A stretch of DNA of 32,837 nucleotides, taken from Ralstonia sp. ASV6 (lineage in GTDB: Bacteria; Pseudomonadota; Gammaproteobacteria; Burkholderiales; Burkholderiaceae). The notes under the pieces were generated by a model. The model was not told the origin of the DNA. It did no database searches and was given only the letters and a program-made list of their open reading frames with translations. The stretch covers positions 1 through 32,837 of the forward strand of contig NZ_JAELUI010000059.1 in NCBI RefSeq assembly GCF_016429285.1, given 5' to 3'. This document shows, piece after piece, positions 16,690-24,658 of the stretch. A program made the translations under genes and the position numbers. Numbering within the stretch: position 1 is the first letter of the stretch; each line of letters begins with the position of its first letter.

Positions 16690-16712
16690 AAACTGAGGAA
16701 TAGGTTCAGTTT
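16690..16712. promoter_or_regulatory. Inverted repeat, candidate LysR binding site
   Basis: Perfect arms AAACTGA (16690-16696) and TCAGTTT (16706-16712) around nine bases, in the divergent region and close to the LysR start. The size and symmetry suit an LTTR autoregulatory site, although the strict T-N11-A core is not centred in it. Confidence 0.6.
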
Positions 16713-16781
16713 AATTCGTTTTACTGGGGCAAACGCGAATCCGATACTACGACCAACAAGCACTTGAAGGAGCCCACGAAC

Positions 16782-17429
16782 ATGCAGGGTGCGGGGTCGA
16801 TTTACGGATTTCTGGCAGTTGGCGGCATGCTTGCCGTGACACCGGGGCCGAACATGGTCTACGTGATGTCGCGCTCGATCGCGCAAGGACGCACGGCAGG
16901 GTTGATCTCGCTGGCGGGCGTCATGCTCGGCTACCTCTTCTATATGTTCGGGGCGGCGTTCGGCATCACGGCATTCTTCCTGAGCGTGCCCTATGCCGGC
17001 AGCGTTCTGGGTGCGGTGGGCGCGGCCTATCTGTTCTATCTGGCGTGGCAGGCAGTGCGGCCGGGTGGCCGCTCTCCTCTGGAGGTGCGCGATCTGCCGC
17101 GTGAACAGCCGCGCAGGCTGCTGGTGATGGGCGCAACCACAAGCCTGTTGAACCCCAAGCTCGCGATGATATTTCTGTCGCTCTTGCCGCAGTTCATCGA
17201 CTATCAGCACGGCAGCGTTCTTAAACAATCGCTCGCGCTTGGCTCGTCATTGATCGTCGCGTTCGCCACCGTCAATGGCTTGGTGGCAATCTGCTCCGGC
17301 AGCATGGCGACACTGCTATCCCGTCGCCCCGGGCTCCTGCTGGCGCAACGCTGGGCGATGGGCGCTGTCCTGGGGGTGCTGGGCGCACATATGTGCATCG
17401 ATGCGTTTAGGCTGGCGGGCGTGTATTGA
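16782..17429 (+). CDS. LysE/RhtB-family amino-acid or metabolite exporter
   Basis: A 215-residue inner-membrane protein with about six hydrophobic helices. The N-terminal AVTPGPNMVYVMSRSIAQGR is the diagnostic LysE/RhtB motif, and TSLLNPKLAMIFLSLLPQF is the second conserved block. Family members export amino acids such as lysine, homoserine or threonine, or related metabolites. AAGGAG at 16767-16772 supports ATG 16782. The divergent LysR gene is the likely effector-responsive activator. The substrate is not determinable from sequence. It converges with the GST gene across 51 bases. Confidence 0.92.
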   Translation: MQGAGSIYGFLAVGGMLAVTPGPNMVYVMSRSIAQGRTAGLISLAGVMLGYLFYMFGAAFGITAFFLSVPYAGSVLGAVGAAYLFYLAWQAVRPGGRSPLEVRDLPREQPRRLLVMGATTSLLNPKLAMIFLSLLPQFIDYQHGSVLKQSLALGSSLIVAFATVNGLVAICSGSMATLLSRRPGLLLAQRWAMGAVLGVLGAHMCIDAFRLAGVY

Positions 17430-17480
17430 GTGCCGCGCAGCAGCAGGTGCAGCGTGGCTGGAGCCCAGAACAGGCTTCTA

Positions 17481-18134
17481 TCAACCAGCCGATGACTTGC
17501 CGGTGAACACCGCCAACTGAGCCGCGAAAGCCCGCTGGTAAGCAGGCCGCGCTTCACCACGGGCGACATAGGCAACCAGCTTCGGAAATGCATCCAGCAA
17601 GCCCGACGGCCGTAGCCTGAGCAGCACCGACACCATCATCAGATCGCCCGCGCTGAACGCACCATCGAGCCAGTCCGCATCGCCCAGCCGGGCAGAAAGC
17701 TGGTCTAGCCGATGGCGGATGCGATCCATGATCAACGGCAGGCGCTCCTGGGTCCAGGGCTTGTCGCCCTCCTGAAACTTGGCGGTGGAGAGTTCGAGGA
17801 TCGGCGGCTCCACGGTGTTGAGCGCGGCAAACATCCACGTGATTGCCCGCGCCCGCGCATTGCCATCGTTCGGCAGTAGACCCGCATGGCGCTCGGCGAT
17901 ATGGAGAATGATCGCGCCTGTCTCGAACAAGACGAGATCGTCTTCCTCATACGTGGGAATCTGGCCGAACGGCTGAAGGCTCAGATGTGCGGGCGCCTTC
18001 ATCGCATGGAACGAGACAAGGCGAACCTCATAGGGTTGGCCCACTTCTTCGAGCGCCCAGCGAACGCGCGTGTCACGCGCCAGTCCCTTGCCGCCATCGG
18101 GCGACCGTTCAAAGGCAGTGATGATGGGGGTCAT
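17481..18134 (-). CDS. Glutathione S-transferase family protein
   Basis: A 217-residue GST. The N-terminal domain has ERSPDGGKGLARDTRVRWAL and GQIPTYEEDDLVLFETGAII, with the cis-proline of the QIPT motif and the glutathione-binding ET(G/S)AI motif. The C-terminal all-helical domain contains DWLDGAFSAGDLMMVSVL, the usual N-capping/hydrophobic-staple region. The start at 18134 is chosen because AAGGAG lies about nine bases upstream; the open frame reaches 18176. It differs clearly from the GST at 6712, which has a Cys-type motif, so they are not recent duplicates. The substrate is unknown. Confidence 0.87.
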   Translation of the reverse strand: MTPIITAFERSPDGGKGLARDTRVRWALEEVGQPYEVRLVSFHAMKAPAHLSLQPFGQIPTYEEDDLVLFETGAIILHIAERHAGLLPNDGNARARAITWMFAALNTVEPPILELSTAKFQEGDKPWTQERLPLIMDRIRHRLDQLSARLGDADWLDGAFSAGDLMMVSVLLRLRPSGLLDAFPKLVAYVARGEARPAYQRAFAAQLAVFTGKSSAG

Positions 18135-18288
18135 TGGCGTGCTCTCCTTGCCTTGTTTCACTTGCGACGAGTGCATTGCTGACGATTCGATGCGTTCCCG
18201 GTTTGGGGAGCTTGCAGGCCCTTTCTGTTTGATTCAAGAGGCTGTCTATTGGCCCGAGGTACCCGTCCCGTAACGGTGGCTGTGCTGA

Positions 18289-19038
18289 TTGGCACATGGT
18301 TTCACGCCGCGCGCGCATCTACTTTCTCTTCACGGCAACGATCACGACGGACGCGTGAATGTAACCACTGCGTTCAGTGGCACATGCGTCGTTCAGACCG
18401 ACGTTGCCGACCATCCAAACAACCTCGGGAACGCATCGACCATGGACATCACACAGGCTTCTGTCATTGGAGGCAACCTTGTTGCCATCATCAAGCGGGA
18501 CTTCTACAACGGCGGCGCATTCACCGCGATCGGCGGCTTCCCCGTGACCGGGGCGGTCAGGCTGGACAACGGGATCGGCAACGCCGTGCCCAACTCCACG
18601 CTTGGTACCTACGAGCACAACAACGTGACTGACGTGGTCATCGACGTGAACAGCCGCTTGCTCCAGCTTGGCGACAACGCTATCAAGTTCGCCCTGGCGC
18701 ACGAACTGGGCCATGCGTTCAGTGAAAAGCTGGCGTCGGACCTTGGCTATGGCCCCAAGAATCCGCTGGATGGACCGCGTACGGAAATCATTGCGGACCT
18801 GGGCGCCGCCTACCTTCTTAAGCAAGCCGGCGTCAGCTGGGACGATATCTGCAGCGTCGCCAACAACGGTGTTGCTACAGGCATCTTCAACGCAGGCTGG
18901 TCTGGCGACCACCCGCCCGGTGCCAAGCGCGCCGAGTGCGTGAAAAGCCTGGCCGAACTGATGAAGGCCGGCCATAGCTTCAAAGATGCGTTGAAGGGGT
19001 TGCTGCTCAGCCTGGAGGGGTATCGGCCGGGGCACTAG
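18289..19038 (+). CDS. HExxH zincin-like putative metalloprotease
   Basis: An open frame of up to 249 residues. The clear feature is ALAHELGHAF, a HExxH zinc-protease motif, followed about 24 residues later by TEIIADLGAAYLLKQAG, which can supply the third (Glu) ligand. This spacing and the AxLGxAxL helix recall gluzincin folds such as ArdC-type antirestriction or ImmA/IrrE-like domains, but I cannot name the family. No signal peptide or membrane helix is seen. The start is uncertain: TTG 18289 is the earliest, GTG 18355 and ATG 18442 (198 residues) are alternatives, none with a good ribosome binding site; the sequence before 18442 still looks coding. It sits alone between a divergent GST gene and a long intergenic region, so it may be an orphan accessory protein or effector. 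Confidence 0.6.
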   Translation: MAHGFTPRAHLLSLHGNDHDGRVNVTTAFSGTCVVQTDVADHPNNLGNASTMDITQASVIGGNLVAIIKRDFYNGGAFTAIGGFPVTGAVRLDNGIGNAVPNSTLGTYEHNNVTDVVIDVNSRLLQLGDNAIKFALAHELGHAFSEKLASDLGYGPKNPLDGPRTEIIADLGAAYLLKQAGVSWDDICSVANNGVATGIFNAGWSGDHPPGAKRAECVKSLAELMKAGHSFKDALKGLLLSLEGYRPGH

Positions 19039-19413
19039 TCCGCCCTGTCCACGCAGACTGAGCACACGATTGACCCCTTTTTGTATTGCAACGCCGTTGT
19101 GACTTTGGATGTGCAATTGCTGATGTCCAAGCGTGGAGAAGACGCACCCGTGGGCGAGCCGGCAGGTTTTGCTCCTTGCGTGCGTAGTGGAAAGGGCTGG
19201 TACCGAAGCGTGCCGGCCGCTTTCTGCTTGGTTTTGTGTCGGCGTTTGAGAGGCCGAACCCTGATGGCGCTTCCATTTGGCCGGATCAGCGCCGAATCCT
19301 CATCCGGTCATCACGTCGCCGCAGTCCTTATCGAGCCGCCGCCGTCACGCGACGAGGCCAGGGGATGCGGTTCATTCCGGCTCGCACCCCAGCGCCCGGA
19401 ACTATGTGAATTT

Positions 19414-19429
19414 TGTGATCTTCGTCACG
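19414..19429. promoter_or_regulatory. CRP/FNR-type binding-site candidate
   Basis: TGTGA-N6-TCACG at 19414-19429 differs from the canonical CRP consensus TGTGA-N6-TCACA by one base. It is about 195 bases before the predicted sigma-54 transcription start. A CRP-family regulator of an exopolysaccharide operon is plausible; in Burkholderia, c-di-GMP-binding CRP/FNR-type proteins control biofilm polysaccharides. Assignment is by motif only. Confidence 0.55.
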
Positions 19430-19453
19430 GCAGACATAGGCCGTTCGGGCGGA

Positions 19454-19465
19454 CGTTACGTAACG
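19454..19465. promoter_or_regulatory. 12-bp palindrome, candidate enhancer site
   Basis: CGTTACGTAACG is a perfect 12-bp palindrome about 120-130 bases upstream of the sigma-54 promoter, the usual distance for an upstream activating sequence bound by an AAA+ enhancer-binding protein. Confidence 0.5.
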
Positions 19466-19476
19466 CGAAACGTTTT

Positions 19477-19496
19477 AAGTGCTTTTAATTGCACTT
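19477..19496. promoter_or_regulatory. Inverted repeat, second candidate enhancer site
   Basis: Arms AAGTGC (19477-19482) and GCACTT (19491-19496) flank eight A/T bases. It lies about 90-105 bases upstream of the sigma-54 core, again within enhancer distance. Confidence 0.45.
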
Positions 19497-19583
19497 TTCC
19501 ATTGCAATCTCTACACGTTTGGCGGCCCGCTGTGCCTTATGTGACAACGTTTTCATCTGATCCGCAAAATGTTGCTATCGCCG

Positions 19584-19599
19584 TGGCACGCTCTTTGCA
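19584..19599 (+). promoter_or_regulatory. Sigma-54 (RpoN) -24/-12 promoter
   Basis: TGGCACGCTCTTTGCA matches the sigma-54 consensus TGGCACG-N4-TTGCA at every defined base. The -24 GG (19585-19586) and -12 GC (19597-19598) are separated by exactly ten bases. Transcription should begin near 19609-19611, about 105 bases before the first ATG of the polysaccharide operon. Sigma-54 use implies control by a dedicated enhancer-binding protein, which is not encoded in this window. Confidence 0.88.
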
Positions 19600-19714
19600 G
19601 ATTCTCACCTCATAAAAAATTGGTCGCCAGCCGCCGCCGGAAACGCGTCTGGGCGAACCATCACAACAGGTTGGCGCTCGGGTAGCCAGTCTGGACCGAT
19701 GAGGGGAGAGGACG

Positions 19715-21085
19715 ATGTCACTGACTGGCAAGTCGGCGTTTGGCGACAATGTGTTCATCAAGCCGGTGCCACGCTGGCCGGATTCGACCAGGCCGGTGGT
19801 TGAGCCCGCAACGATCAAGATTGCCGTGGTTGGCCTGGGTTATGTGGGCGCGCCGTTGGCGGTGGCATTTTCGCGGCACTTTGCCGTGTCCGGGCTCGAC
19901 ATTGACGCCACACGCGTGGCGGATCTGAGTGAAGGACACGACCGCACCAACGAGCTCACCAGCAACGAGTTGCTTGAAGCCGCCGCGCGTTTCACAACCG
20001 ATGCCACGGTGTTGGGGCAGGCCGACGTCATTGTCGTGACGGTGCCCACGCCGGTAGACCAGGCTCGCGTTCCCGACCTGAACCCGGTGATGCAGGCGTC
20101 CATCTCGGTGGGCAAGCATATGAGGCGCGGGGCGATCGTCGTGTACGAAAGCACGGTCTACCCCGGCGTGACCGAAGAGATCTGCATTCCGCTGCTTGAG
20201 CGCCACAGTGGCTTGAAACACCTGAAGGACTTCCACGTCGGATACTCACCCGAACGCATCAACCCGGGCGACCGCGTGCACACGCTTACCACGATGACCA
20301 AGATTGTGGCCGGCGACACGCCGGAGACGCTCGACGCACTGGTACGTCTGTATGGCGCCGTCACGCAGGTGCATCCGGCCAAGAGCATCAAGGTGGCCGA
20401 GGCGGCCAAGGTGCTAGAGAACACGCAGCGCGACGTGAATATCGCGCTCATGAACGAGGTATCTCAGTTGCTGGGCGCGCTGGGTGTGGACACGCACGAC
20501 GTACTGGCCGCTGCGCGTAGCAAGTGGAATTTTCTGGACTTCCGGCCGGGGTTGGTGGGCGGACACTGCATCTCGGTGGATCCGTACTACCTGACGCACA
20601 AGGCGGCCTCGTGCGGCTTCAATGCAAGCCTGATTCTGGCGGCGCGCGAGACCAACGACAGCATGTCGCAGTTTGTGGTGGATCAGCTCATGCGGCGCAT
20701 GACGCAGTGCTACCTGCTGAGCCCGCATACCGTCGTGACCATCCTTGGCATGACGTTCAAGGAAGACGTGCCCGACATCCGCAACTCCAAGGTGGCCGAC
20801 ATCGTGAAAAAGCTCGGTGCGCTGGGCATCCGTACGCAGGTTGTCGACCCACTGGCCGACAGCGGCGAGGTGACGCACGAATACGGCTTCTGCCTGACAC
20901 GCCTGGCCGATGCCAAACCGGCGGACGCGATCGTGCTGGCCGTGCCGCACACGGAATACCGCGAGGGCGGCTGGACGCTGGTGGAGTCGCTCGCCAAGCC
21001 AGGTGCGTCATTCGTGGTGAGTGATCTTAAGGCCGTGCTGGACCGGGATACCTGCCCGGACCGTGCAGTGCTGTGGCGGCCCTGA
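19715..21085 (+). CDS. Nucleotide-sugar 6-dehydrogenase (UDP-HexNAc / UDP-glucose type, TviB/WbpO-like)
   Basis: A 456-residue cytosolic NAD-dependent enzyme that oxidises the C6 hydroxyl of a UDP sugar to a carboxylate, giving a uronic acid donor. The Rossmann motif is G40-L-G-Y-V-G45, GYSPERINPGD is a substrate-binding block, and GGHCISVDPYYL carries catalytic C285. The PERINPGD and PYYLTHKA segments resemble UDP-N-acetylhexosamine dehydrogenases (TviB, WbpO, WecC) more than the short Ugd group, so UDP-GalNAcA or UDP-GlcNAcA is my best guess; UDP-glucose is not excluded. GGAGAGGACG precedes ATG 19715. It is the first gene of a five-gene operon behind a sigma-54 promoter and supplies the precursor for the synthase that follows 39 bases downstream. 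Confidence 0.88.
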   Translation: MSLTGKSAFGDNVFIKPVPRWPDSTRPVVEPATIKIAVVGLGYVGAPLAVAFSRHFAVSGLDIDATRVADLSEGHDRTNELTSNELLEAAARFTTDATVLGQADVIVVTVPTPVDQARVPDLNPVMQASISVGKHMRRGAIVVYESTVYPGVTEEICIPLLERHSGLKHLKDFHVGYSPERINPGDRVHTLTTMTKIVAGDTPETLDALVRLYGAVTQVHPAKSIKVAEAAKVLENTQRDVNIALMNEVSQLLGALGVDTHDVLAAARSKWNFLDFRPGLVGGHCISVDPYYLTHKAASCGFNASLILAARETNDSMSQFVVDQLMRRMTQCYLLSPHTVVTILGMTFKEDVPDIRNSKVADIVKKLGALGIRTQVVDPLADSGEVTHEYGFCLTRLADAKPADAIVLAVPHTEYREGGWTLVESLAKPGASFVVSDLKAVLDRDTCPDRAVLWRP

Positions 21086-21124
21086 GTTCTGTCTTTCGTC
21101 TTTCCCTCACGGTGTTCCCCTGCC

Positions 21125-22420
21125 ATGGAAGCCTATCTGCTGCTGACGCTCTCGCTCGGCTGGGTACTGTCGGCCCTGCTGTATCTGATCCCGCTGCTGT
21201 GCGTGATCTTCTGGCGCAAAGAAACCTTTCTGGCGAAGGACTTCTCTGTGCAGCGCCGCGTGTCGGTACTGCTGCCTTGCTTTAACGAGGGCCCGCACGC
21301 TTACGACACGATCAAGAGCATTAGCGAGTCGAACTATCCGGCCGGGCTGCTGGAGATCGTTGCCGTGGATGACCACTCCACTGACGACAGCTGGGAGTGG
21401 ATTCAGATGGCGCAGCATGACTTCTCGGGTGCGGTGCGTATCTCTGCCTATCGGCAGCCTGTGAACAAGGGCAAGTACGAAGCGCTGAACCGTGCGGCCA
21501 ACATCGCGACCGGTGCCGAGATCTTCATCTGTATCGACAGCGATTGCACGTTCCATCCGGATGCGGTGCGCGAGCTGGTGGCGTCGTTCACCTCGGAGAA
21601 GATCGCCGCGGTGGGCGGGCACGTGCGCGTGAGCAATGTCAACGAGAACCTCGTCACCAAAACACAGGCAACGGTGTACTTCTACGCCTACAAGGTGATG
21701 AAGATGTTCCAGAACCGCCTGCGCAATGTCACGTGCATCAGCGGTTGCTTGTTTGCCATCCGGCGTGACGCGTTCTTCGAGATTGAAGACGACGTGAAGA
21801 CGTGCAATTTCCTCGGTGCCAAGTTCTCGGCCGGTGAAGACCGCTACATGACGCACCTGCTGATGCTGCGTGGGTATCAGACGGCCGTGAACCTCGATGC
21901 CATCTGCTGGACCGAGGTGCCGACCACCTTCCGCAAGTTCTTTACGCAGCAGTGGCGCTGGCGCCGCAGCGGCACGCAGGACTACTTGCTCACGTTGCGC
22001 ACGCTGGGTCGCCACGCGCGCAACGTGCATCCGCTCTCGGCCATGAACCTGATCCTGCCCGAAACGGTGAATTACCTGATGTTGTTCACCTTCGTCTTTG
22101 CGATTGCCTCAGGCAATGCGCTGGAGTGGATCGTCTCGCACCAGGTGTTTACCTACACGGTGTTTGCGCCATTCCTGATTGGCGTGCACATCTGGGCAAA
22201 GCGGTGCGCACCGGATCAAGCCGTGGAGGGTGGCCCTCTGCCGCTGCTGCCGTTCATTGCGGCATGGGCACTGGCAGGCACCGTTACCTGCGCAATGATG
22301 GCCATCTTCACGATGGACTCAAGCAGTTGGGGCACACGTGTTGCCAAGAAGCAGGAGGAACCCACGGGTGCCGCTGAAGACGGCGCCGCAGTCGAAGGCA
22401 TGCAGCCGCAGCAGGGCTGA
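21125..22420 (+). CDS. Processive family 2 glycosyltransferase (polysaccharide synthase)
   Basis: A 431-residue inner-membrane glycosyltransferase of the hyaluronan/chitin/cellulose synthase type. An N-terminal helix (about 5-28) precedes the GT-A domain, with D82-D83 (VDDHS), D138-x-D140 (DSDCT), the catalytic-base aspartate in GEDRY (D239) and Q275-Q-W-R-W279 (QxxRW), the mark of processive synthases. Two or three more helices (about 315-335, 340-358, 372-395) follow, then a hydrophilic tail. It should polymerise a UDP sugar and push the chain across the membrane. No PilZ domain is present. Spacing after the dehydrogenase is 39 bases and no good Shine-Dalgarno is seen, so coupling to the upstream gene is likely. 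Confidence 0.9.
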   Translation: MEAYLLLTLSLGWVLSALLYLIPLLCVIFWRKETFLAKDFSVQRRVSVLLPCFNEGPHAYDTIKSISESNYPAGLLEIVAVDDHSTDDSWEWIQMAQHDFSGAVRISAYRQPVNKGKYEALNRAANIATGAEIFICIDSDCTFHPDAVRELVASFTSEKIAAVGGHVRVSNVNENLVTKTQATVYFYAYKVMKMFQNRLRNVTCISGCLFAIRRDAFFEIEDDVKTCNFLGAKFSAGEDRYMTHLLMLRGYQTAVNLDAICWTEVPTTFRKFFTQQWRWRRSGTQDYLLTLRTLGRHARNVHPLSAMNLILPETVNYLMLFTFVFAIASGNALEWIVSHQVFTYTVFAPFLIGVHIWAKRCAPDQAVEGGPLPLLPFIAAWALAGTVTCAMMAIFTMDSSSWGTRVAKKQEEPTGAAEDGAAVEGMQPQQG

Positions 22421-22483
22421 CGATCACAAAAACAAATCGAACGGACCGGCTCCATGCAGGAGACGGCCGGGGGAGCTCAGACA

Positions 22484-23548
22484 ATGTTTTATCGTTCCAT
22501 GCGCTGGAAGGGCGCGGTCTTTCTCACGTTGTCGGTGTTGCCAATGCTTGCTGTGGCCGGTGAGGCGGATCTGTTCTGCGAGCTGTCTGGCGTTCAGGCC
22601 GATGCGGAATCGACGGTGCTCGACGCACCGTATGCCTTCGTCAACGTGGGCAACCCGTCCATTTCCAACAAGGTTGTGTCAGCGGGCGTGAGCAAGAGCC
22701 TGTCGCAGGCGCGTCGCGCGGGCCTGGTGCAGGAGCGCGCGGCGGCTGAGTGCGAGGCGTATCGATCTGGCCTGGCGCTCAAGGCGTCGGTTGACGGTGT
22801 GCCCGCCAAGATTGAACTGCGCTCTCTGGAAGCGCGGCGGCAAGGTTTGGCGCAGGCGCTGGATTCCGCCGAGCGCAACCTCGCTACGGAACAGACCCTG
22901 CTGGCCAGCAACGACGCCACGCTGGCCGATCTCACGGCAGCACTGCGCTTGCGAGACGGCATTGCGATGGACTTGGCTGCGTTGCGCCAGCGTGAGGCAG
23001 AACTCTCCACCGCCGCAGAGCCAGCCCAGCAGCCGTTGGGCAATCTGGTGAGCCAGAACGCCGTTGCGCAGGCGCGTGCCGCCCAACTGGCTTCCCGCGT
23101 GAACGCCACGCTCGGCTGGGACGTGACGATCCTGGCTGGCATGCGTCACGACTTCACTTCCGGATCGCAGTCGCCATTCATCGGGCTGACGGCATCGCGC
23201 AGCTTTGGCTATGACGCCTCGGTACGTGCTTCTGACCGCGTGGGCGAACTCACCGCCAAGCTGGTCGCGGAGCAGCGCGACGGCGCGTATCAACAAATCC
23301 AGCGCATGCGCCAGTCGCTTGAAGGTGTGCTGAGCGCTGAGGCGCTGCGCCAGCACAGCCTTGAGCAGCGCAACGAGGTCATCCGCACGCTGATCGAGCG
23401 GGCGCAGGGTGTCGATACCAATGCCTCACGCCGCCTGTTGCGCAACATGTCTGTGGAGCGCCTGACTACGTCGGCAGAGCTGGCCGCCAGCAGTGCTCGC
23501 ATTCACGGTATCGACGCTTGGCTCAAGGCCAATCCCAACCTCAACTGA
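22484..23548 (+). CDS. Exported helical protein, possibly TolC-like outer-membrane component
   Basis: A 354-residue exported protein. A signal peptide (about 1-26, ending AVAG) is followed by long Ala/Arg/Gln/Glu-rich helices (mature residues about 60-200 and 230-330) that flank a short beta-prone section, GMRHDFTSGSQSPFIGLTAS. Two helical halves with a strand segment between them resemble the layout of TolC-family outer-membrane factors, but the protein is shorter and I see no direct family motif, so this is inference. Mature cysteines occur in LFCELSG and AECEAYR. ATG 22484 is preferred because GGGGAG at 22469-22474 is nine bases upstream; ATG 22454 is the alternative. It lies between the synthase and the HlyD-like gene in one operon and probably serves export of the polymer. 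Confidence 0.7.
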   Translation: MFYRSMRWKGAVFLTLSVLPMLAVAGEADLFCELSGVQADAESTVLDAPYAFVNVGNPSISNKVVSAGVSKSLSQARRAGLVQERAAAECEAYRSGLALKASVDGVPAKIELRSLEARRQGLAQALDSAERNLATEQTLLASNDATLADLTAALRLRDGIAMDLAALRQREAELSTAAEPAQQPLGNLVSQNAVAQARAAQLASRVNATLGWDVTILAGMRHDFTSGSQSPFIGLTASRSFGYDASVRASDRVGELTAKLVAEQRDGAYQQIQRMRQSLEGVLSAEALRQHSLEQRNEVIRTLIERAQGVDTNASRRLLRNMSVERLTTSAELAASSARIHGIDAWLKANPNLN

Positions 23549-23585
23549 TCTGATCTCAACTCCAACAACCTGCGGGGCACCTCTG

Positions 23586-24650
23586 ATGATTGCCGCCTTC
23601 TCGAACTACTTTCAGTCGAAGATGCTCGTTGTCTACCGGCTGGCCTCGTTTCTTGTGCTGATTGCCATCATCGGCGGCATCTTCGGCTACATCGCGCTGC
23701 TGTTCTTCTACCTGCAGAGCACGAGCTGGGGTGCGCCGCTGGTGATCTCGCCCGCGCAGGAGCGGGTGCTTTCGTATCAGCCGCAGGTGGCGCAGTTACG
23801 CGCCCAGCTCGACAAGCAGCGTGCGGACCTGGCAGACCTCAACGCACAACTGGCAGTCAAGCAGGAAGGGCTCCAGGCGCTTGACGCGTTGATCGCGCGT
23901 ACGACTGAAGCCCAGCAGCGCCAGATCCAGAACATGTCGCATGTGTCCAGGAATCTTGGGCACTTGGTGTCCCTCAAGTCCGTCGACATTGCGGACAGCG
24001 AGCGGGCGCACGCGCAACTCAAGAACATGATGGCGTCAACCGATGCGGAATTGCGTGCCGGCCTGATCTCCAAGGAAGACGCAGCGGCTCGCATGGTTAC
24101 GCTGCAGTCGTCGGCCAATGCCCTGACGGATTCGAAGATCGCCGCGGTGCAGGTGGGCGTGAACTCGACGCAGAGTCGGGCCGTGATGTCAACGCTGGGC
24201 GGTGCGGCGGACGACCTGCAGACCATGACCACGCTGGCGCAGACGCAGCAGATGATCTTCTCGCGCATGCAGCTCAAGGCCGACATCGATTCGGCGAAAA
24301 GCAATGTGGTCGTGCTGCAGGCGAGCATCAAAGAGTCAGAGCGCATTCTGATGGTGGCGATGCGCACGCCCTATTACAAGGCACTCACGCAGCCGGTGTC
24401 GGTGGCCTTCGTCCCCTACGAGAACATGGAACGCGCCAAGGCCGGTGAGCCCGTGTACGACTGCGTCCTGCAGATCTTTCTGTGCAGGCAAGTCGGCAAG
24501 GTGGCTGCCACTTACGATGCCGAGGAGTATGCCAAGCACCCGCTGTTCCGCTACGACCTCAAGGGCAAGCTGGTTGAGGTCAATTTCAGCGATCCGGCAT
24601 CGAGCACCAGCCGTGTTGTTTTCTTCGGCCGCAAGCCGCTGCTGCTGTGA
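23586..24650 (+). CDS. HlyD-like membrane fusion protein of polysaccharide export
   Basis: A 354-residue protein anchored by one N-terminal transmembrane helix (about 18-46), with a large periplasmic part. Residues about 60-105 and 200-285 are coiled-coil (QVAQLRAQLDKQRADLADLNAQ and later Gln/Ser-rich helices); the C-terminal 75 residues are beta-rich. This is the hairpin-plus-beta layout of periplasmic adaptor proteins of the HlyD/Alg44/EmrA kind, although a clear lipoyl half-motif is not obvious. Two cysteines six residues apart (CVLQIFLC) may form a periplasmic disulphide. The ATG at 23586 is chosen; the frame is open upstream into the preceding gene. It would bridge the synthase and the outer-membrane component. 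Confidence 0.72.
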   Translation: MIAAFSNYFQSKMLVVYRLASFLVLIAIIGGIFGYIALLFFYLQSTSWGAPLVISPAQERVLSYQPQVAQLRAQLDKQRADLADLNAQLAVKQEGLQALDALIARTTEAQQRQIQNMSHVSRNLGHLVSLKSVDIADSERAHAQLKNMMASTDAELRAGLISKEDAAARMVTLQSSANALTDSKIAAVQVGVNSTQSRAVMSTLGGAADDLQTMTTLAQTQQMIFSRMQLKADIDSAKSNVVVLQASIKESERILMVAMRTPYYKALTQPVSVAFVPYENMERAKAGEPVYDCVLQIFLCRQVGKVAATYDAEEYAKHPLFRYDLKGKLVEVNFSDPASSTSRVVFFGRKPLLL

Positions 24651-24658
24651 GGCCCGCC

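Larger units (their letters stand above)
19039..19714. other. 676-bp regulatory region upstream of the polysaccharide operon
   Basis: No convincing gene. The 3' half is an elaborate promoter region: a CRP-type dyad (19414-19429), a 12-bp palindrome (19454-19465), an AAGTGC/GCACTT inverted repeat (19477-19496), an AT-rich stretch, and a sigma-54 core (19584-19599). The leader from the predicted start of transcription to the first ATG is about 105 bases. The 5' half (19039-19380) shows nothing I can assign. Confidence 0.65.

Noticed and set aside
6712-18134. The two GST genes (6712-7401 and 17481-18134) as a duplicated pair
   Set aside because: Their active-site segments and overall sequences differ clearly (CPYVQR versus ERSPDGGKG), so they belong to different GST subgroups.
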